Positions 46,641-58,878 of a stretch of DNA of 64,000 nucleotides are shown piece after piece; the stretch's first letter is position 1, and the number at the start of each line of letters is the position of its first letter. The DNA lies in the NCBI GenBank assembly GCA_951217055.1, contig OX578280.1:49158233-49222232 (forward strand). The letters run 5' to 3'. Origin of the DNA: Gerris lacustris. Its lineage: Eukaryota > Arthropoda > Insecta > Hemiptera > Gerridae. Below the pieces are notes generated by a model, which searched no databases, was not told where the DNA came from, and saw only the letters and a program-made list of their open reading frames with translations. Made by a program: the position numbers and the translations under genes.

Positions 46641-46920
46641 GTATTTACTCTGACAGCGTGGGAAAATCAAGGGAGCCACTTTTCTATCAAGAAAAAATCG
46701 GTCTGAGACAACTTAGACAAACTTTTTAATACATGAGGTCATAATTACTTAGCCCAGTGTTCTTCCATTTATCAGTTTTCGTATGTACAATTAATTACAA
46801 TTGAACATTCATCAAAAGTTATCATAAAAATAACTTTTATTTTTGAGCCGAACCCGGGCTCTCTCCGTCAAACTATTTTTCTTAGCTCCGTCTTGAGCTA
46901 CTTAGTTTAGTAGATTTTAG
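46640..46920 (-). repeat. Dispersed repeat family B, partial copy 4 (inverted)
   Basis: Contains ATCGGTCTGAGACAACTTAG and ACAAACTTTTTAATACATGA at one end, AAAAGTTATCATAAAAATAA in the middle and GAACCCGGGCTCTCTCCGTC further in, matching the inverted copy at 25.1 kb but more diverged. Confidence 0.5.
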
Positions 46921-47334
46921 GTTTTTAATTATTATATTATGTTCTAAACACTGATCAACTAAGAAAGGAATGAAAATAATCTGCCTGAATAAATATGTAT
47001 ATAAAATCCTAAATATTATTGACAAATTCTTATGCCAGTTCTTCTAATCCAGGCAGCAGAATAAAATTTTATCTGTTCTCCCTTTGAGTCAAAATTATTA
47101 ATATTTTAAAAGTTATTAATGAAAAATTATAATTATTCATTAGACTTAAATTTTTAAAAAACCAAACATAAGGATCATTTATTTTCTTTATCTAGGTAAA
47201 TATGTGATGAGTTAGAGAAAAGATTGATCTTTGATACTTTCATGATTCTTTTAGCCCATTTTTTATATTAATTGTTTATCTAAATTCATTATAAGTAAAT
47301 TAGTTCAACATTCAACAAATTATATAAGTAGCTG

Positions 47335-47612
47335 ACTAGTAGTGGTTAGACGGGAAGGACAAACCACTTTTTCGAACTTAGCAATCAGGCCACATTGGGC
47401 CCATTTTACTAACCCCGTGGTGGCGAGTTCCAGCCACTTCCCACATCATACCTGTAACCTGGTACTGCCGAAGCGGGTATGGTATGGTCATTAGTGAGCT
47501 ATTTAAATCAGAGCATCATGGCACGGGATCAAACCCATAACCCTGATTCGCCTCGATTCATTGATAGCTGGGCGAGTGCCTGGAGCACCTCGGCCACGTT
47601 GGCTCCCTTAGT
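47335..47612 (-). mobile_element. Second, different tRNA-derived SINE
   Basis: On the minus strand: A-box-like TGGCCGAGGTGCTCC (47596-47582), then B box GGTTTGATCCC (47535-47525). The head resembles a Leu/Ser-type tRNA (GTGGCCGAGGTGCTCCAGGC). The body continues to about 47335. GC content is well above its surroundings. Just downstream of the Sp38-like gene. Confidence 0.55.
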
Positions 47613-47795
47613 AAGTAGCTGACTAAATATTCCTTTTTAAATTGAATTATTAAAGGTTAAAGCGAATTATAAAACAAAAATCCAAAGAAGTCTTTTGAGC
47701 TATGCAGTCAAACTCCAGAAAAGGCCGTAAATTAGCCACCAATTTTTAATAATACACCTTATTCAAGAAAATATATTATTTATATAAAAGAATGT

Positions 47796-50700
47796 CTATT
47801 TTTTCTCACTTTTCTTGGCCTGAAACAAACAAAAACAACAATTACAGTAAAAAATAAAACTGCTTTAGCAGAGCATGTAACAGAACATTTATTAAATTGG
47901 TATTTTTTTCTCTTTCTTGTACAGCTCTTGATTGTACATCAATATTAATTAACTTTCTAATTAATGTAAGAATTAATAATCTGTGTCTTATCCAATAAAT
48001 ATATAGTCCAAAAGATAGTGTGCAAAAAGTGTCTGACTAACATCAAGCTAGAATTTTTTGTACAAGTAAATCATTTGGTGTCATTAAAGAATATGTGGTT
48101 GGCTAAGTTCGTCTGCGGGACATAGCTTGGCAATAGGCATTTGAAATAAACAAACTGGTGGAGAGCAGCCATGTCCCGCCAATTATAGACAAACTACCAT
48201 CAACTGGATTTTTGGTCTAATAACTAATTATTATTGCCAATTGCCAAGCTATGTCCCGCAGATGAACTTAGCCAACCACATATTCTTAAATGACACCAAA
48301 AGATTTACACATACAAAAAATTCTAGCTTGATGTTAGTCAGACAACTTTTTGCACGCTATCTCATGGACTAACAGAATTTTCAAACTATTATTTAGTATA
48401 AATATTTTTTCTTAATACCTTTTTCTTGGCGATAACCTGTTTCCCTGAAAAAAAGAGCATCAGCAATCAGTTAAGTATATGATTATTAAAAAAATATAAA
48501 ATCACAAATATTATAAAATACCTCAGAGCAAGGAAGGGGTAGAGGGAACAATACTATAGAAACTGGGTCTCAAAAAGTGGTTCATTATGCTCCCCCCATA
48601 TACTAGCTCTTTCAAGCGGCAGTTTGGTGAAACAGTATCGATATCTTGATAAAAACTTTAAATATATCTGATATCACCTGATAATAATAAGTGATATTTT
48701 CTTACGAAATTTAATATTTTTATTTTTAAAACAGTTTTCTTCATAAATATGTACTTTAATGTTTGTTGTTAACCTTATTAATTGTCTAAAGGCAGTTACT
48801 TTAGTAATAAACGTGTAACAGATCCTAGATGACCAATAGCAATCTTCTTCGAGTGGGGTATCAAATAACTGCTACTGATAAGGATTTGTTGACAACCGTC
48901 TGTGGGGACAGAAAGACAAGGAATAGACCAATAAGACAAGGACCAGTGACAGACAGGTTGAAAAGGACAGTTCAGATTGAGCTCGCTAGAAAGCGTTAGC
49001 ATATGGGGGGGAGCATAATGAACCACTTTTTAAAACGCATTGCTCCCTCTACCCCTTCCTTCCTCTGAGTAAAATACGTTTTCCTTTGTTAACCATATGT
49101 ACATCCATTTTTTTTTTTTTTTTTTTTTTTTTTTGTATACACATTATCCTCTAGTTACATTTTCCATCCATTCCAAATGTACATTTCTTTCATAAGAGCT
49201 AACAGTAAAACTCCCAAACTCCAGAGAAAGAAAGGTTCCACCCAAACTTACCAGCACATAAGTTTGAATTCCCCTTATTAGTCATTTAATTTTAAAACAA
49301 TAATTAAATTAATTACAAAAAGAACACATACTTATGTTTAATCCGCTAATCCAACATATGCTGAGTAATACCAATGAACCAATAACTACAAAAATGAATA
49401 CAGAGAAGTTTCTCATACTACCCTAAAACATTAAATAAATTATTAACAGAAAGAATTTACTATTTTCATAATATTTATTAAAACTGCTCAAAATCTTCAA
49501 TTCACTTAAATGTGTCATAATTTCATTTGAACAGACTACTAATCTCTAAACGTGATAAAACACGGTATGAAATTGCAAAATTAGTATTTAAAATAAGATA
49601 ATAAAGATGAATAATACCAAATAGAAACAATTAGGTCGAAATGGATGAGGGCATGGGATACAGCTTTTAGCACCAATATTATCCTGAAAGGTGTCTGGAG
49701 GGCAAGGCATACACATAGTCTTTCCTTGCTCACTATAGTGGTGTTTCTTACATGGAACTAAGAAGCAAAATAAGAACAAGCAATTATAAAAATGAATCTT
49801 TACCAAGTTAATATTTTTAGTTTATAATTTGAAGAAGTGTTTACGTGGCTGTAGAACAGTAAGTTGAAAGAAATTAATTTGGCGTGGAACTGTCATATTT
49901 TTAAAGGATTTGCGCAGAACTGTGTCATTCCTTACTGGTGATACTCACAAGACCATCGGTTTCCTCCATTGTTCATTGCTACCATCTGCACTTCTCACAC
50001 AGGTTAGGGTTACTATTCCTGACTCTGGCCAGAGGCCACACAATCAATGTTCACCCAGCACTGTTATATATAACTGGGTAGTTGCTTAAGTGAAGTGAAG
50101 TCTATATAATTGTGTATAGAGTTAAAAGGTTTATACTGCTGATGGAGAGATACACTAAACCCACACTATCAATTACATATTATATACACTCCTTGTCAAA
50201 ATTAACGCACCACCTTTATATTTCTTTGTTTCGACTATCTCTAATTTATACTGATGTTTAATGATTCATTAATCATCATCAACTATCATCATCTCATATG
50301 TAATCATCATCGTTAATCATATTTAATCATCATTATTAATTATTTTTATTCATCATAAATTAATTATATTTAATCATCATCATTAATGATTCACTGTTAT
50401 TTGCAATTGATTAAATGAGAGCTCTCACGTAGTTATTCATTAATACAGTTGTTTGTTAGTGTCAACATGAATAGACTTCCTAATTTAACTATGGAGGAAG
50501 CGATTAAACCCGTAGTGATAGGTTAAGAAAGGCTCTTCTCAAAAGGTTGGTTGTCGACTAGGAGTGCATCTCACTACAGTCGGCCGAGCTTTTCGGCGGT
50601 TCCAGGAGTGTGGATATGATCGACAGAGGCGAAATAGGTCCGCCTGAGATGAATACAATAGAAAAAAGATCCTAATTGAACAACTTTTGTGTAAGCACAA

Positions 50701-53700
50701 AAATATAAAAGTGGTGCGTTAATTTTGACGGGGGGTTTAGTTGTATAAACTTATTGGCAAGCATAAGCTCTCATGGGCTGTTGCACTACGGATTATTATA
50801 ATTAGTCAATAGATCTGAATATTACAGTATCAACACTAGTACCAGTGAGAACTTGTTCATAATATTACTAACTAAATTGTGGTAATAAACTATGATTTAC
50901 ATTTTTATAGTATAAGTATGTTATTGAAGGGTCATTCAAAAAATACTTTCAACAAACAAAATGTTTAACACAAAACAGCTCAAACTCACCACAAAATCCA
51001 TTCTTTAATTCCAGACCTCCATCACAAGCTGTCAACATTTTTATATTAATTGAATCCAGGGATGGTTGAAAGTGAACTGATTTAGTCTCCACTGAAAAAT
51101 AATAAAATTAATATTCCCAAGATAACTTTGGCGTAGAGACAATGCAGTTCCTTATTTCTCACTTTATTTTTTTTAATAATATTAAAACGTTTCAATGCAC
51201 CTGGTAAAAGAAGAGCATCAAGAAACGAATCTCGAAGAATTTCAATTGTTTTCAGTGACAATTTCTGCTGGCAATGAGGTGAACATGATGTCCAATTCAA
51301 AGCTTCAGGCACAAATGTTGAAATTTTGGTCAAATCAAGTTCATAGTTAAGGGAAATCTCCATTTCTTGGATTTCCTGAAAATAAAAAAATCCAGAGTTC
51401 ATTTATTGAACGAGTGTAGTGAATTCTTCATTTCAGTGACTTGGACTTTGTGAGTTTGTCAAACAACAACTAGCATAAATAGACCAATGGGAATGAAATT
51501 CGGCATGCAGGTGCATTTCAGAATTTGTGACAACTGTATAATTATTGGAATTTTCACACTTAATATCCTAAAGATGGCAGCAATATGGTGCATTACTAAA
51601 AACTAGTTTTTTCAGCATGACATGTTACTCGTCATTTTAAAGATCTTAATTTTTACAAAATTTCCATTTTTTTGCTTGGCTAGGAAAGAAAAGTTTGAGC
51701 TTATATACAAGGGTGGGTCACTGGAATAGGTCATAAAATAAATTGACATTACTAAAACATAAAGATAGTTGGTTGTCAGGCAACCATTTTATTTATATTT
51801 TCAGAATCTATAGCAGCAGCCGGGGAACATAGGGCATAATTAAGAAGGTGCCCCACTTTGTTGAAACTAAACATTTAACAGGTTAATGGTTCACTTTTTT
51901 CTGCACAACAAAATTATGGGCACTATGTACATGTGGGCAATGTATGGGCACTATTGACAAGTCAGAGTGTATCCTTGTCCTCAAAGGTATTGCACACCAA
52001 ACAATATGCAAAGATCATTCATCAGAGGGCTTTGAGGGTTTTCTGCAGCATAATATAGTGGCAATTTTGCTTCTTCATAAAACCATCATGGTAAATTTGC
52101 ACCTCATCACTCATAAACAACACCGTATCGTCATTCACCTCTACTGCAAATTCTGAACACTGATGGTAATCAGTATATTTCAATTGCAGAATGATTGTCA
52201 ACTTATAGGGATGGAACTTCAAAGTAGAACGGTAGAACGATCAATTTGAAGGGACTGAGCTTGTATGCCCACCGAACATCTTGGACTTTGTGGAGAAGAG
52301 CTGCTCTTACCCTCTCCATATTCTCAGGAATTGCTGCAGTACGTACAGGCCAGGTGGTATTTGTTTGCAATTATTCCTGTTGTTCGATAAGCAGTGATCC
52401 ACCTCCTTATTGTTTTTCAATGCATGCTGTGCCCCTATTCCTGAGACCCACCCTGTGAAGCATGTAATATATACTTTTTAAAGCTCATCAGGTAGTTTAG
52501 GAATATATTTAAGATTTTCCCCGAAAAATGTTTCCTGAGCCTTATTAAAAAAAATGCAGTGAGACCCTGATAATCCAGTCACACGGTAATCCGGAACCCT
52601 TGGATATCTGGATGATCATCGATTCTCCAAAAGCCTCGTTACGTGAGGTCTCATTTTTCTTATGAATAGGAGGAACAAGACTAGATGATACATGGCTATT
52701 CCTACAAAACACTTAGTGTATCCTATTAGAGTGATAACAGCACGTCTGTCCTCTTACTAGTCAATTCTTCTGAGACTCATATGACACTTTTCCAGCAAAA
52801 ACAATACACCTCTTAGACTATATTTTTTGAATAATTGGTATTGTGTTAATTTTCTTCAAATGTAGCAAATATATTTATTTTATTAATGTATCATATTATA
52901 AAAGGACTTTTTTTTAAGCTGGAGCCTATCCTAAAATTAAAGTAGGATTTATAATTTTTTGCATTTTGGGGTTTGGTTTGGCCTTAACTGTTGATAAGGA
53001 AGTCCAAATCAAGAATCTGCCTTTAAAGACAGACTTAATTAAGACACTTCAAATAAAGTGAATCAACAAACCTCATTAAGTATTTCACGAATCCATCTTG
53101 ATTTTTGGAAATCTGTCCTCCAAAGAAGCCTAGGATCAATAGACCTTTTCCTTGAATCCTGTTAAAAGAAAAAGCATCACAAAGAAAAGCAGCTCTTTTC
53201 CAATTTGATGTAAACTAACATAATTTATTACTATTATATTAACAAAGAGAACATCCCTTTACAATACTACTGTTATAAGTTAACTTCAATACATTTATTA
53301 AGCCATTATTAAAAAGTGAAATTGATATAGGCGAATAATAATTGGTTAAAAGTCTGACCTGTTTATTTTTAGTGTAGCACACAGGATTATGTATTTCAAT
53401 AATACAAAGACTTCTTCCAGGATTTTTTCCCAATGTACAAATAGAAGCTTCAATTTGTTGAGGCAAATAAAGTTCAAACATCTCTAAAAGCTCTTGATCA
53501 CACAAACTTGAAGCACTGTAATGTAGATTAGTATGCAGTGCTAACCTTGGTAGTATAACCACTAAAATAATTAAGATACATTTTATTTATTAACATCCTA
53601 TCATACTTTCTTGGGTTATAAGAAGGAATAAGCCTCAATTACTTTAAAATTTTATACGTTACTGTTAGTTCCTTTACATTTCTATAATTGTAAAAAATAA

Positions 53701-56700
53701 TAAATTTACCTTTAACAGCATGTACAAAAGTCCTTTTGACGGATATTTGAGAATCCGGATCAATGTATTTTACTCTACAAGTATAATTATCAGAATCAGA
53801 CAAAGTAACATCCTGTATTATAAGAGAACCTTTGTGATTAGCATCCTCTAAAATCCGTCCTTCTAAAAATTATAATGAAACCATACTAAATTGTAATAAT
53901 TCATTATTTTTTAGTAAATAAAATTAATAGATAAAGTATAAGTAAAATTGCAATAAGACTATAAGAAGTAGATAAGGAAAAAGTATGATGTATAGGTTAA
54001 TAAACAAAACACGTTTATATACAAGACAAAAATGCAAATCTTATGCATGTAGAAGAACAATAATAATTGTTGACCTCCTGACATAATTTTCTTTTTTTAC
54101 CCAAGCTTATATCTAAATAATATGTAAAACTCTTTATTAACATTTTTACCTGTTATAGCTTTCAGGTTGGAATGAGACCATCTGTATAAAGCAGAATCAG
54201 CAATATTTGGAGACAATTTCATTTCATCGCTAGTAAAACAAGGAATTTCAACTGTAGTGCTAGGAAATACAAAGAAATCAATACCTGAAATCAAAACCTG
54301 AATCAATCACCGGTAAATAATTTTTAACTAACAAAAAAATATACAAAATAAATTAATAAAGTATAAATAAAACATAAATTACCTTCTCTAGGAATTCCTC
54401 TCATCATGAGTTCATCAAAGGCAAGAGGTGTAATCTCTTTAGGTCCATAATCGCTTTCAATAAGTTCTCTTTTCTTCTTTGAAATAAGTCTGGGTTTCAT
54501 GTCAGCAGCAATTTGATACTCTTTTGATATAGGAGTGTAAACCTCACATGAATAAGTAATCAATTTTTTCAATATTATTTTAGCATCGTTTCCCTTTTGA
54601 AGTTCATTCGAGAAAAAATTAATCATTCCACAAGGTGAACAAACACATCTGCGAGAACTTATTCTTTCACAAGCAGCTTTATTTGGAGATACAAACATGG
54701 AATCTAATAAAGGTATATCTTCATCAAAAACTGTAGCAGATTTAAATTGGGGAGTTAGACTCAGAGTGTTTTTAATTGAAGAGCAAGTAGTAGCGATAAC
54801 AGGACACATTGTTTCGGTAGTTAATCCAATTAATCTATCAAATGCAATTTTATTTTTAACATCTAGTAAATTATTAAAGGTTAAATTAGTTAACAGAGTC
54901 ATTTTCCTCTCAAGTTCATCAGTCAAATTCTTGATTATAACATCCTTATCAAATGATGAAGGAATTAACTGATTAGTCAACGTATTATTAAAAGATATTG
55001 GGGAAGTATTTCCCTTAACTTTTTGTTTAACCCTAGACTTCTTAGAAGGTACTGGAGTAGCAGACGTGGTAAAAGGAGTAGAAAATTTGACCACAACATT
55101 TGACCATTCTTCAGTTAAAGCATATTCCTTATAGGCTGAACCCCTCTTACGGGTAGACTCAGTCGCGGTTGACCACTCCATAGTGAAATTTGATGACGAT
55201 TTCAGTTTTTCATTCATTTTCGATTGCATTACTAGTTGATTGAAAGCAGTTTTGCCAGAATTGGGATCCATATCGTCTACATAACTGTAATCATTCAAGA
55301 ATATATTCTCCTTGTATTGAATGTCTTGGGGATATAAATCATCGTCAAAGTTATACTCATAATAATTGATAAAGTCTGGTTCATAGAAGTAATCAGCTAA
55401 TTTATCAGATTCAGTAGTTAAAGTCATTTCATCAATCAGATTATGATCCATGCAAGATCTCTTTGAACAACGTCTAAGCTTTGGAAAGTAGTAAAATCTT
55501 TTAAAATTATTTGCTTTTGAATGTCCATAATGTTTATATTTGTTTACTTCTCTTCTGTGTTTTTTTATGGGAACATTTTTGTGTCTTAATTTTTTTGAAG
55601 AGTAAAAACTGGTGCAATCTTCATCATCAGGAACCAATTTGTCAAAATCAACGTGACAAGTATATGGTTGAGGAGTATTAAAAACTTTCTTCTTAACTGG
55701 ATGACTAGCTAACTCACAATTTTCTGTGGAAGAAGTGAAAGCATCACTCTTTCTTGATGGTAAATCAGGGATACAGTTTTCTTCTCTAACTTGATTTGAA
55801 GGAAGGTGATCTTTAGTACCAAAATTTCTTTTAATAGCTTGAACAAAATTAGGTGTGGTAACATAACATTCTTGGATAACACTATCTTGTTTATTTGTAT
55901 GATAATATTTCATTTTATGTTTCTTAGTTTTGTTTCTTGAAGGACTTATCACAGGCTTTTCCGAGTTTTTTAAAATTTTAAACAAATTATCGTAGCTGGG
56001 AATATTTTTTACATAAATATTAACTGGTTTATTAGAAAGAATCCAGTCGTCATTAGGACAAGAATTTTTTTTCCGACCAATAAGAATAGTAGGAGAAATT
56101 ATCATAGTATCGTTCTTAGGAAGTTGCAAACAAGTGTTATTAAATAATGTATCAGAATAATCCTGGTCTTTCATCTCTTTAGACTTTAAATCATTGGTTA
56201 CTTTTATTTTATTATTTCTTATTTTATACTTTCGATCCATAGGGGCACGTATATTTCTAGGCTTCTGAATTTCTGCAGTTTCAAGCAAGTCAGATTTTTG
56301 TAGACCAGAAGAATGAGGATTTAAAAACGAAAAGCAATTTTTAAGAGGATTCTCAGTATAATATGGGTAGAACTGAAATGGCGGTCTTAGAATTCTTCTA
56401 AAAGAATTTGGTGGCCAAGGTTTATAACATGGGTGGGATTTATGGTAATATTTAAATAGTCCACTATTATTCGGCTGATTCACACTTAATCTATGCCACG
56501 GTTCTAAAGACTTTCCCCTCAAATTCCAACTGGCTGGCCTATATTCTGATTGACACAAACATATCCCTGCGAGCCTGAAATTAAAACAAGTTAAATTCCA
56601 TTAATTTCTTAATAAATAACAGAAGATTGATTTTGTGTTAAATTATAGATAGTGAAATATCTAAATATTATTTGAATAGGAATAGAAATAAAATTAGTTC

Positions 56701-56724
56701 TTACCACAAGACAGCATTCAACAT
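47796..56724 (-). CDS. Zona pellucida-binding protein-like (Sp38 family), transmembrane form with long N-terminal extension
   Basis: Twelve exons on the minus strand: 56724-56705, 56574-54383, 54284-54150, 53862-53710, 53561-53359, 53158-53072, 51375-51201, 51091-50990, 49757-49618, 49422-49332, 48444-48419, 47819-47796. All junctions are in phase, giving 1115 residues. Signal peptide: MLNAVLWLAGICLCQS. Residues 8-738 come from one 2.2-kb exon: basic, low-complexity, with a Tyr/Asp-rich stretch and a Cys cluster (642-655). Ig domain about 740-835 with C753, W773 and D807-x-Y809-x-C811. Residues 836-1066 resemble the Sp38/ZPBP C-terminal domain: a SLCDQELLEMF segment, SCSPHC, and a closing Cys run C1022, C1025, C1038, C1041, C1055, C1058, with PCPPDTF and GAKSC as in ZPBP. 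Exon 10 encodes a hydrophobic helix (FSVFIFVVIGSLVLLSICW, about 1075-1093). The tail is RKQVIAKKKAKKSEKK. Mammalian ZPBPs are acrosomal, about 350 residues, and lack this extension and anchor. Family assignment is by motif recognition. Confidence 0.8.
48005..48370. mobile_element. 366-bp inverted-repeat element (MITE)
   Basis: Arms of about 130 bp (48005-48140 and 48233-48370) are near-complementary: the left reads AGATAGTGTGCAAAAAGT, GTCTGACTAACATCAAGCTA and later TAGCTTGGCAATAGGCA; the right mirrors these. The spacer is about 90 bp. No open frame of note. It lies in the last intron of the Sp38-like gene (47820-48418). No clear target duplication. Confidence 0.75.
48522..49069. mobile_element. 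Non-autonomous DNA transposon with 8-bp target duplication
   Basis: Terminal inverted repeats of about 90 bp start CTCAGAGCAAGGAAGGGG at the left and end with the near-complement at the right. Both termini also share a GGTTCATTATGCTCCCCCCA block. The flanks are the identical octamer TAAAATAC (48514-48521 and 49070-49077). An 8-bp duplication fits the hAT superfamily. No transposase is encoded. It lies in the intron between exons 10 and 11 of the Sp38-like gene. Confidence 0.85.
49985..50110 (+). mobile_element. SINE body fragment related to the 59.8-kb copy
   Basis: TCAATGTTCACCCAGCACTG, then TAACTGGGTAGTTGCTTAAG, matches the 59.9-kb SINE body. The tRNA-like head is missing or degraded. Confidence 0.5.
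50188..50742. mobile_element. Tc1/mariner-like element, internally decayed
   Basis: Perfect 19-bp inverted termini GTCAAAATTAACGCACCAC (50195-50213) and its complement (50711-50729), extended imperfectly on both sides. Inside, the plus strand has a degraded Tc1-type helix-turn-helix region (MNRLPNLTMEEAIKPVVIG, stop, then LGVHLTTVGRAFRRFQECGY) at about 50467-50650, and a degenerate AATCATCAT repeat at 50262-50390. There is no intact transposase. It sits in the intron between exons 8 and 9 of the Sp38-like gene. Confidence 0.75.
51440..51650 (+). repeat. Single-unit copy of the 43.5-kb repeat family
   Basis: Shares the leader GAAATTCGGCATGCAGGTGC, TTCAGAATTTGTGA, the AAGATGGCAGCAATATGG core and CATGACATGTTAC with the array at 43.5 kb. 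Lies in the intron upstream of exon 7 of the Sp38-like gene. Confidence 0.6.
51930..52455 (-). pseudogene. Decayed mariner-like transposase in an intron of the Sp38-like gene
   Basis: Minus-strand translation with frameshifts gives PENMERVRAALL (helix-turn-helix region), KFHPYKLTIILQLKYTDYHQ, VLFMSDEVQIYHDGFMKKQN and, after a stop, LHIVWCAIP. The FHPYK, FSDEAHF-like and NKQNCR/VWCAI-like blocks are typical of a transposase family common in insect genomes (IS630/Tc1/mariner type with DDE catalytic domain). Several frameshifts and stops make it non-functional. It lies in the intron between exons 6 and 7 (51376-53071). No terminal inverted repeats were identified. Confidence 0.6.
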
Positions 56725-57213
56725 AACATTTAGAATAGAGATTAAGTAGTCCCCACTTCATTATAGATATTAATTAATTGTCATTAAGAGATGTTGACAC
56801 AAGCTGTCAAAAGTGGCAGAAAAACAAACATAGATTTTAATAGTAAAGCTAACTCAGAAATTGGTAGGTAGAGGCTGAACACCCAAAAATGTACCTTTCG
56901 ATGAGAAAGCAATTATTATTTGGTAACCTGTAGGTGGTTCAGAGTAAATAACTCAGATAAAGAAGCACTTTTTACACCACTCTTAAATTCACAGGACACT
57001 GTCGATTTTTATGAGACCAAGGGCATCCTATGGGAGATAATACACATATTTCACACCAAAACTACTATGACGTCAACTGGAAACATACTAGCAAATCTCC
57101 TCCTTCCGATATTTCTTTGTTCCAAAAGGCATATCAAGTTTTTATGGGTGGATATTAAAATATATATTTAAAAACATGGTAACAGATTTCACAATACATA
57201 CATTTACCTAAAA

Positions 57214-57910
57214 CAGTGTTTCCCAAAGTGTGGTACGCGTACCCCTGGGGGTACGGGAAGAGTTTGGTGGGGGTACGTGGTGCACCGAGCTTTGACTGCG
57301 CAGTCAATTTTATCCTGAGGATAAAATTGTTTATGTTGAGGCAACGGTTCATCATAATTTGATTCCCTGTTAATTTTGTTCATAAATTGGATATTGGTTT
57401 TCGCTTATGTACTAAAAAAAAATTGCTTTTATTGTTATTGAAGTATTCGCATATTTTATTATTATTTTTTTATTCATCCTATTTCTTGTTAGATTTGTTT
57501 CATGACGACTAGAGTCGTGGGACAAATCCCAATGAGGGAAGTGACTCACATTATTAGACCTGACTCCTTGGTTTTAGTTGTTTTGGCTTTGGACAAATTA
57601 CTTTTGAAGAGTAATAATTTGTAAATATTTGACAAATAGAAAGTGTTAAAAAGGATTACACCTAAAGGGTTGACAATGTTCCAATATAAGCGGGAACAAA
57701 TTATAACCGTTTTACAGAAAGAAAGTAGTTTATATTTATATTATTTCATTTTTCTAAAGAACAATACCCCGCGATTGACACAATTAGAAAAATAGAATTA
57801 AATATTTAAAGACAACCAAAATAGAAATGCATTTTTTTTTAACGAGGGGTACTTAGTGTTACGAAAATTATAGAGAGGGTACACAGATGTTAAAAGTTTG
57901 GGAAACACTG
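57214..57910. mobile_element. Non-autonomous hAT element with 8-bp target duplication
   Basis: Begins CAGTGTTTCCCAAAGTGTGG and ends TTTGGGAAACACTG, so the terminal inverted repeats are CAGTGTTTCCCAAA. Flanked by the exact octamer ACCTAAAA on both sides (57206-57213, 57911-57918). The GGTACGCGTACCCC-type subterminal sequence, CAG-type end and 8-bp duplication are the marks of hAT. The 697-bp interior has no transposase. Intergenic between TMA16 and the Sp38-like gene. Confidence 0.9.
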
Positions 57911-57985
57911 ACCTAAAAGATAAAAAAAAAATTATTTTCTTTAGGAGAGTATGGCCAGACCTAGACCATATAGATATGTCATATC

Positions 57986-58089
57986 TATGTATGACATATC
58001 GGGTACACCATATAGGCTTGTCCCTAGAACAAGCCTATATATGTATGACATATCGGCTACACCATATAGGCTTGTTCCTAGAACAAGCC
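57986..58089 (+). repeat. Two 54-bp tandem units
   Basis: TATGTATGACATATCGG, TACACCATATAGGCTTGT, CCTAGAACAAGCC occurs twice with period 54 and two or three differences. Each unit holds GGCTTGT..CCTAG..ACAAGCC, which can fold. An open frame runs through both but looks incidental. Confidence 0.75.
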
Positions 58090-58878
58090 CGGATAAACCC
58101 TTCCCACCTCTTCCTCGAGCCGATTGATTTTCAGTTTGTTAAACTCTCTCAAGGAAACAATTAGTAAACAAAAAGTTTACAAGTAACTCTCAAGTTTAGA
58201 ATGTCTAGAAATAAGTTGAGAATAGTTTTAAGACATCATACAAGGTAGATTCTAAAAAAACCTATTGCATTTAGACAAACTTATAAGTTTAAAAATATGA
58301 ACAAATAGAGCAATGCATGTGATGATTTGTAACAGATGTTATCAGAGGAAAATAAATACAAATGAAATATGAAATGAAATAATTATTTATTTTAATTCAA
58401 ATTATTTTAATTCAAGTTCAGTTCATAAGGATAAATAGACAATTTATACAAAAATAATTAAAAAAATGTCTCGAAATAAAAAATAACAGGATATTTATCA
58501 TCCTATTTTTCATACATTGATCAATAAGAGTTATTTCTTACTAATTCTTTACTTTAAACTAACTTTACAATCTTAGAAGACACTAGAGGAGAAAAAAAAA
58601 TGAGTACAATACAGAGAAAATTGTATTCTCATTAGAGAATTATGAAAATGTGTTCCTTCCTTGCCTAGAGGTCACAGAGATATTAAAACATTATAAAAAT
58701 GTTAGCCTAGAATAATTATTTTAAATAAGTTTGCCAGTCAGAAACCATAATTTAACAATATTTTTTACAATCAGCATTATCCAGTCAACTTGATTGTAGA
58801 TTCTGCTAAATTATCGAATTTGATAAATATTATAAATATTGTCTACAAACAAAATATTGTCAGAAAAAAAAAAAACAT

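Noticed and set aside
54697..54972. Plus-strand frame of 91 codons
   Set aside because: Antisense shadow of exon 2 of the Sp38-like gene.
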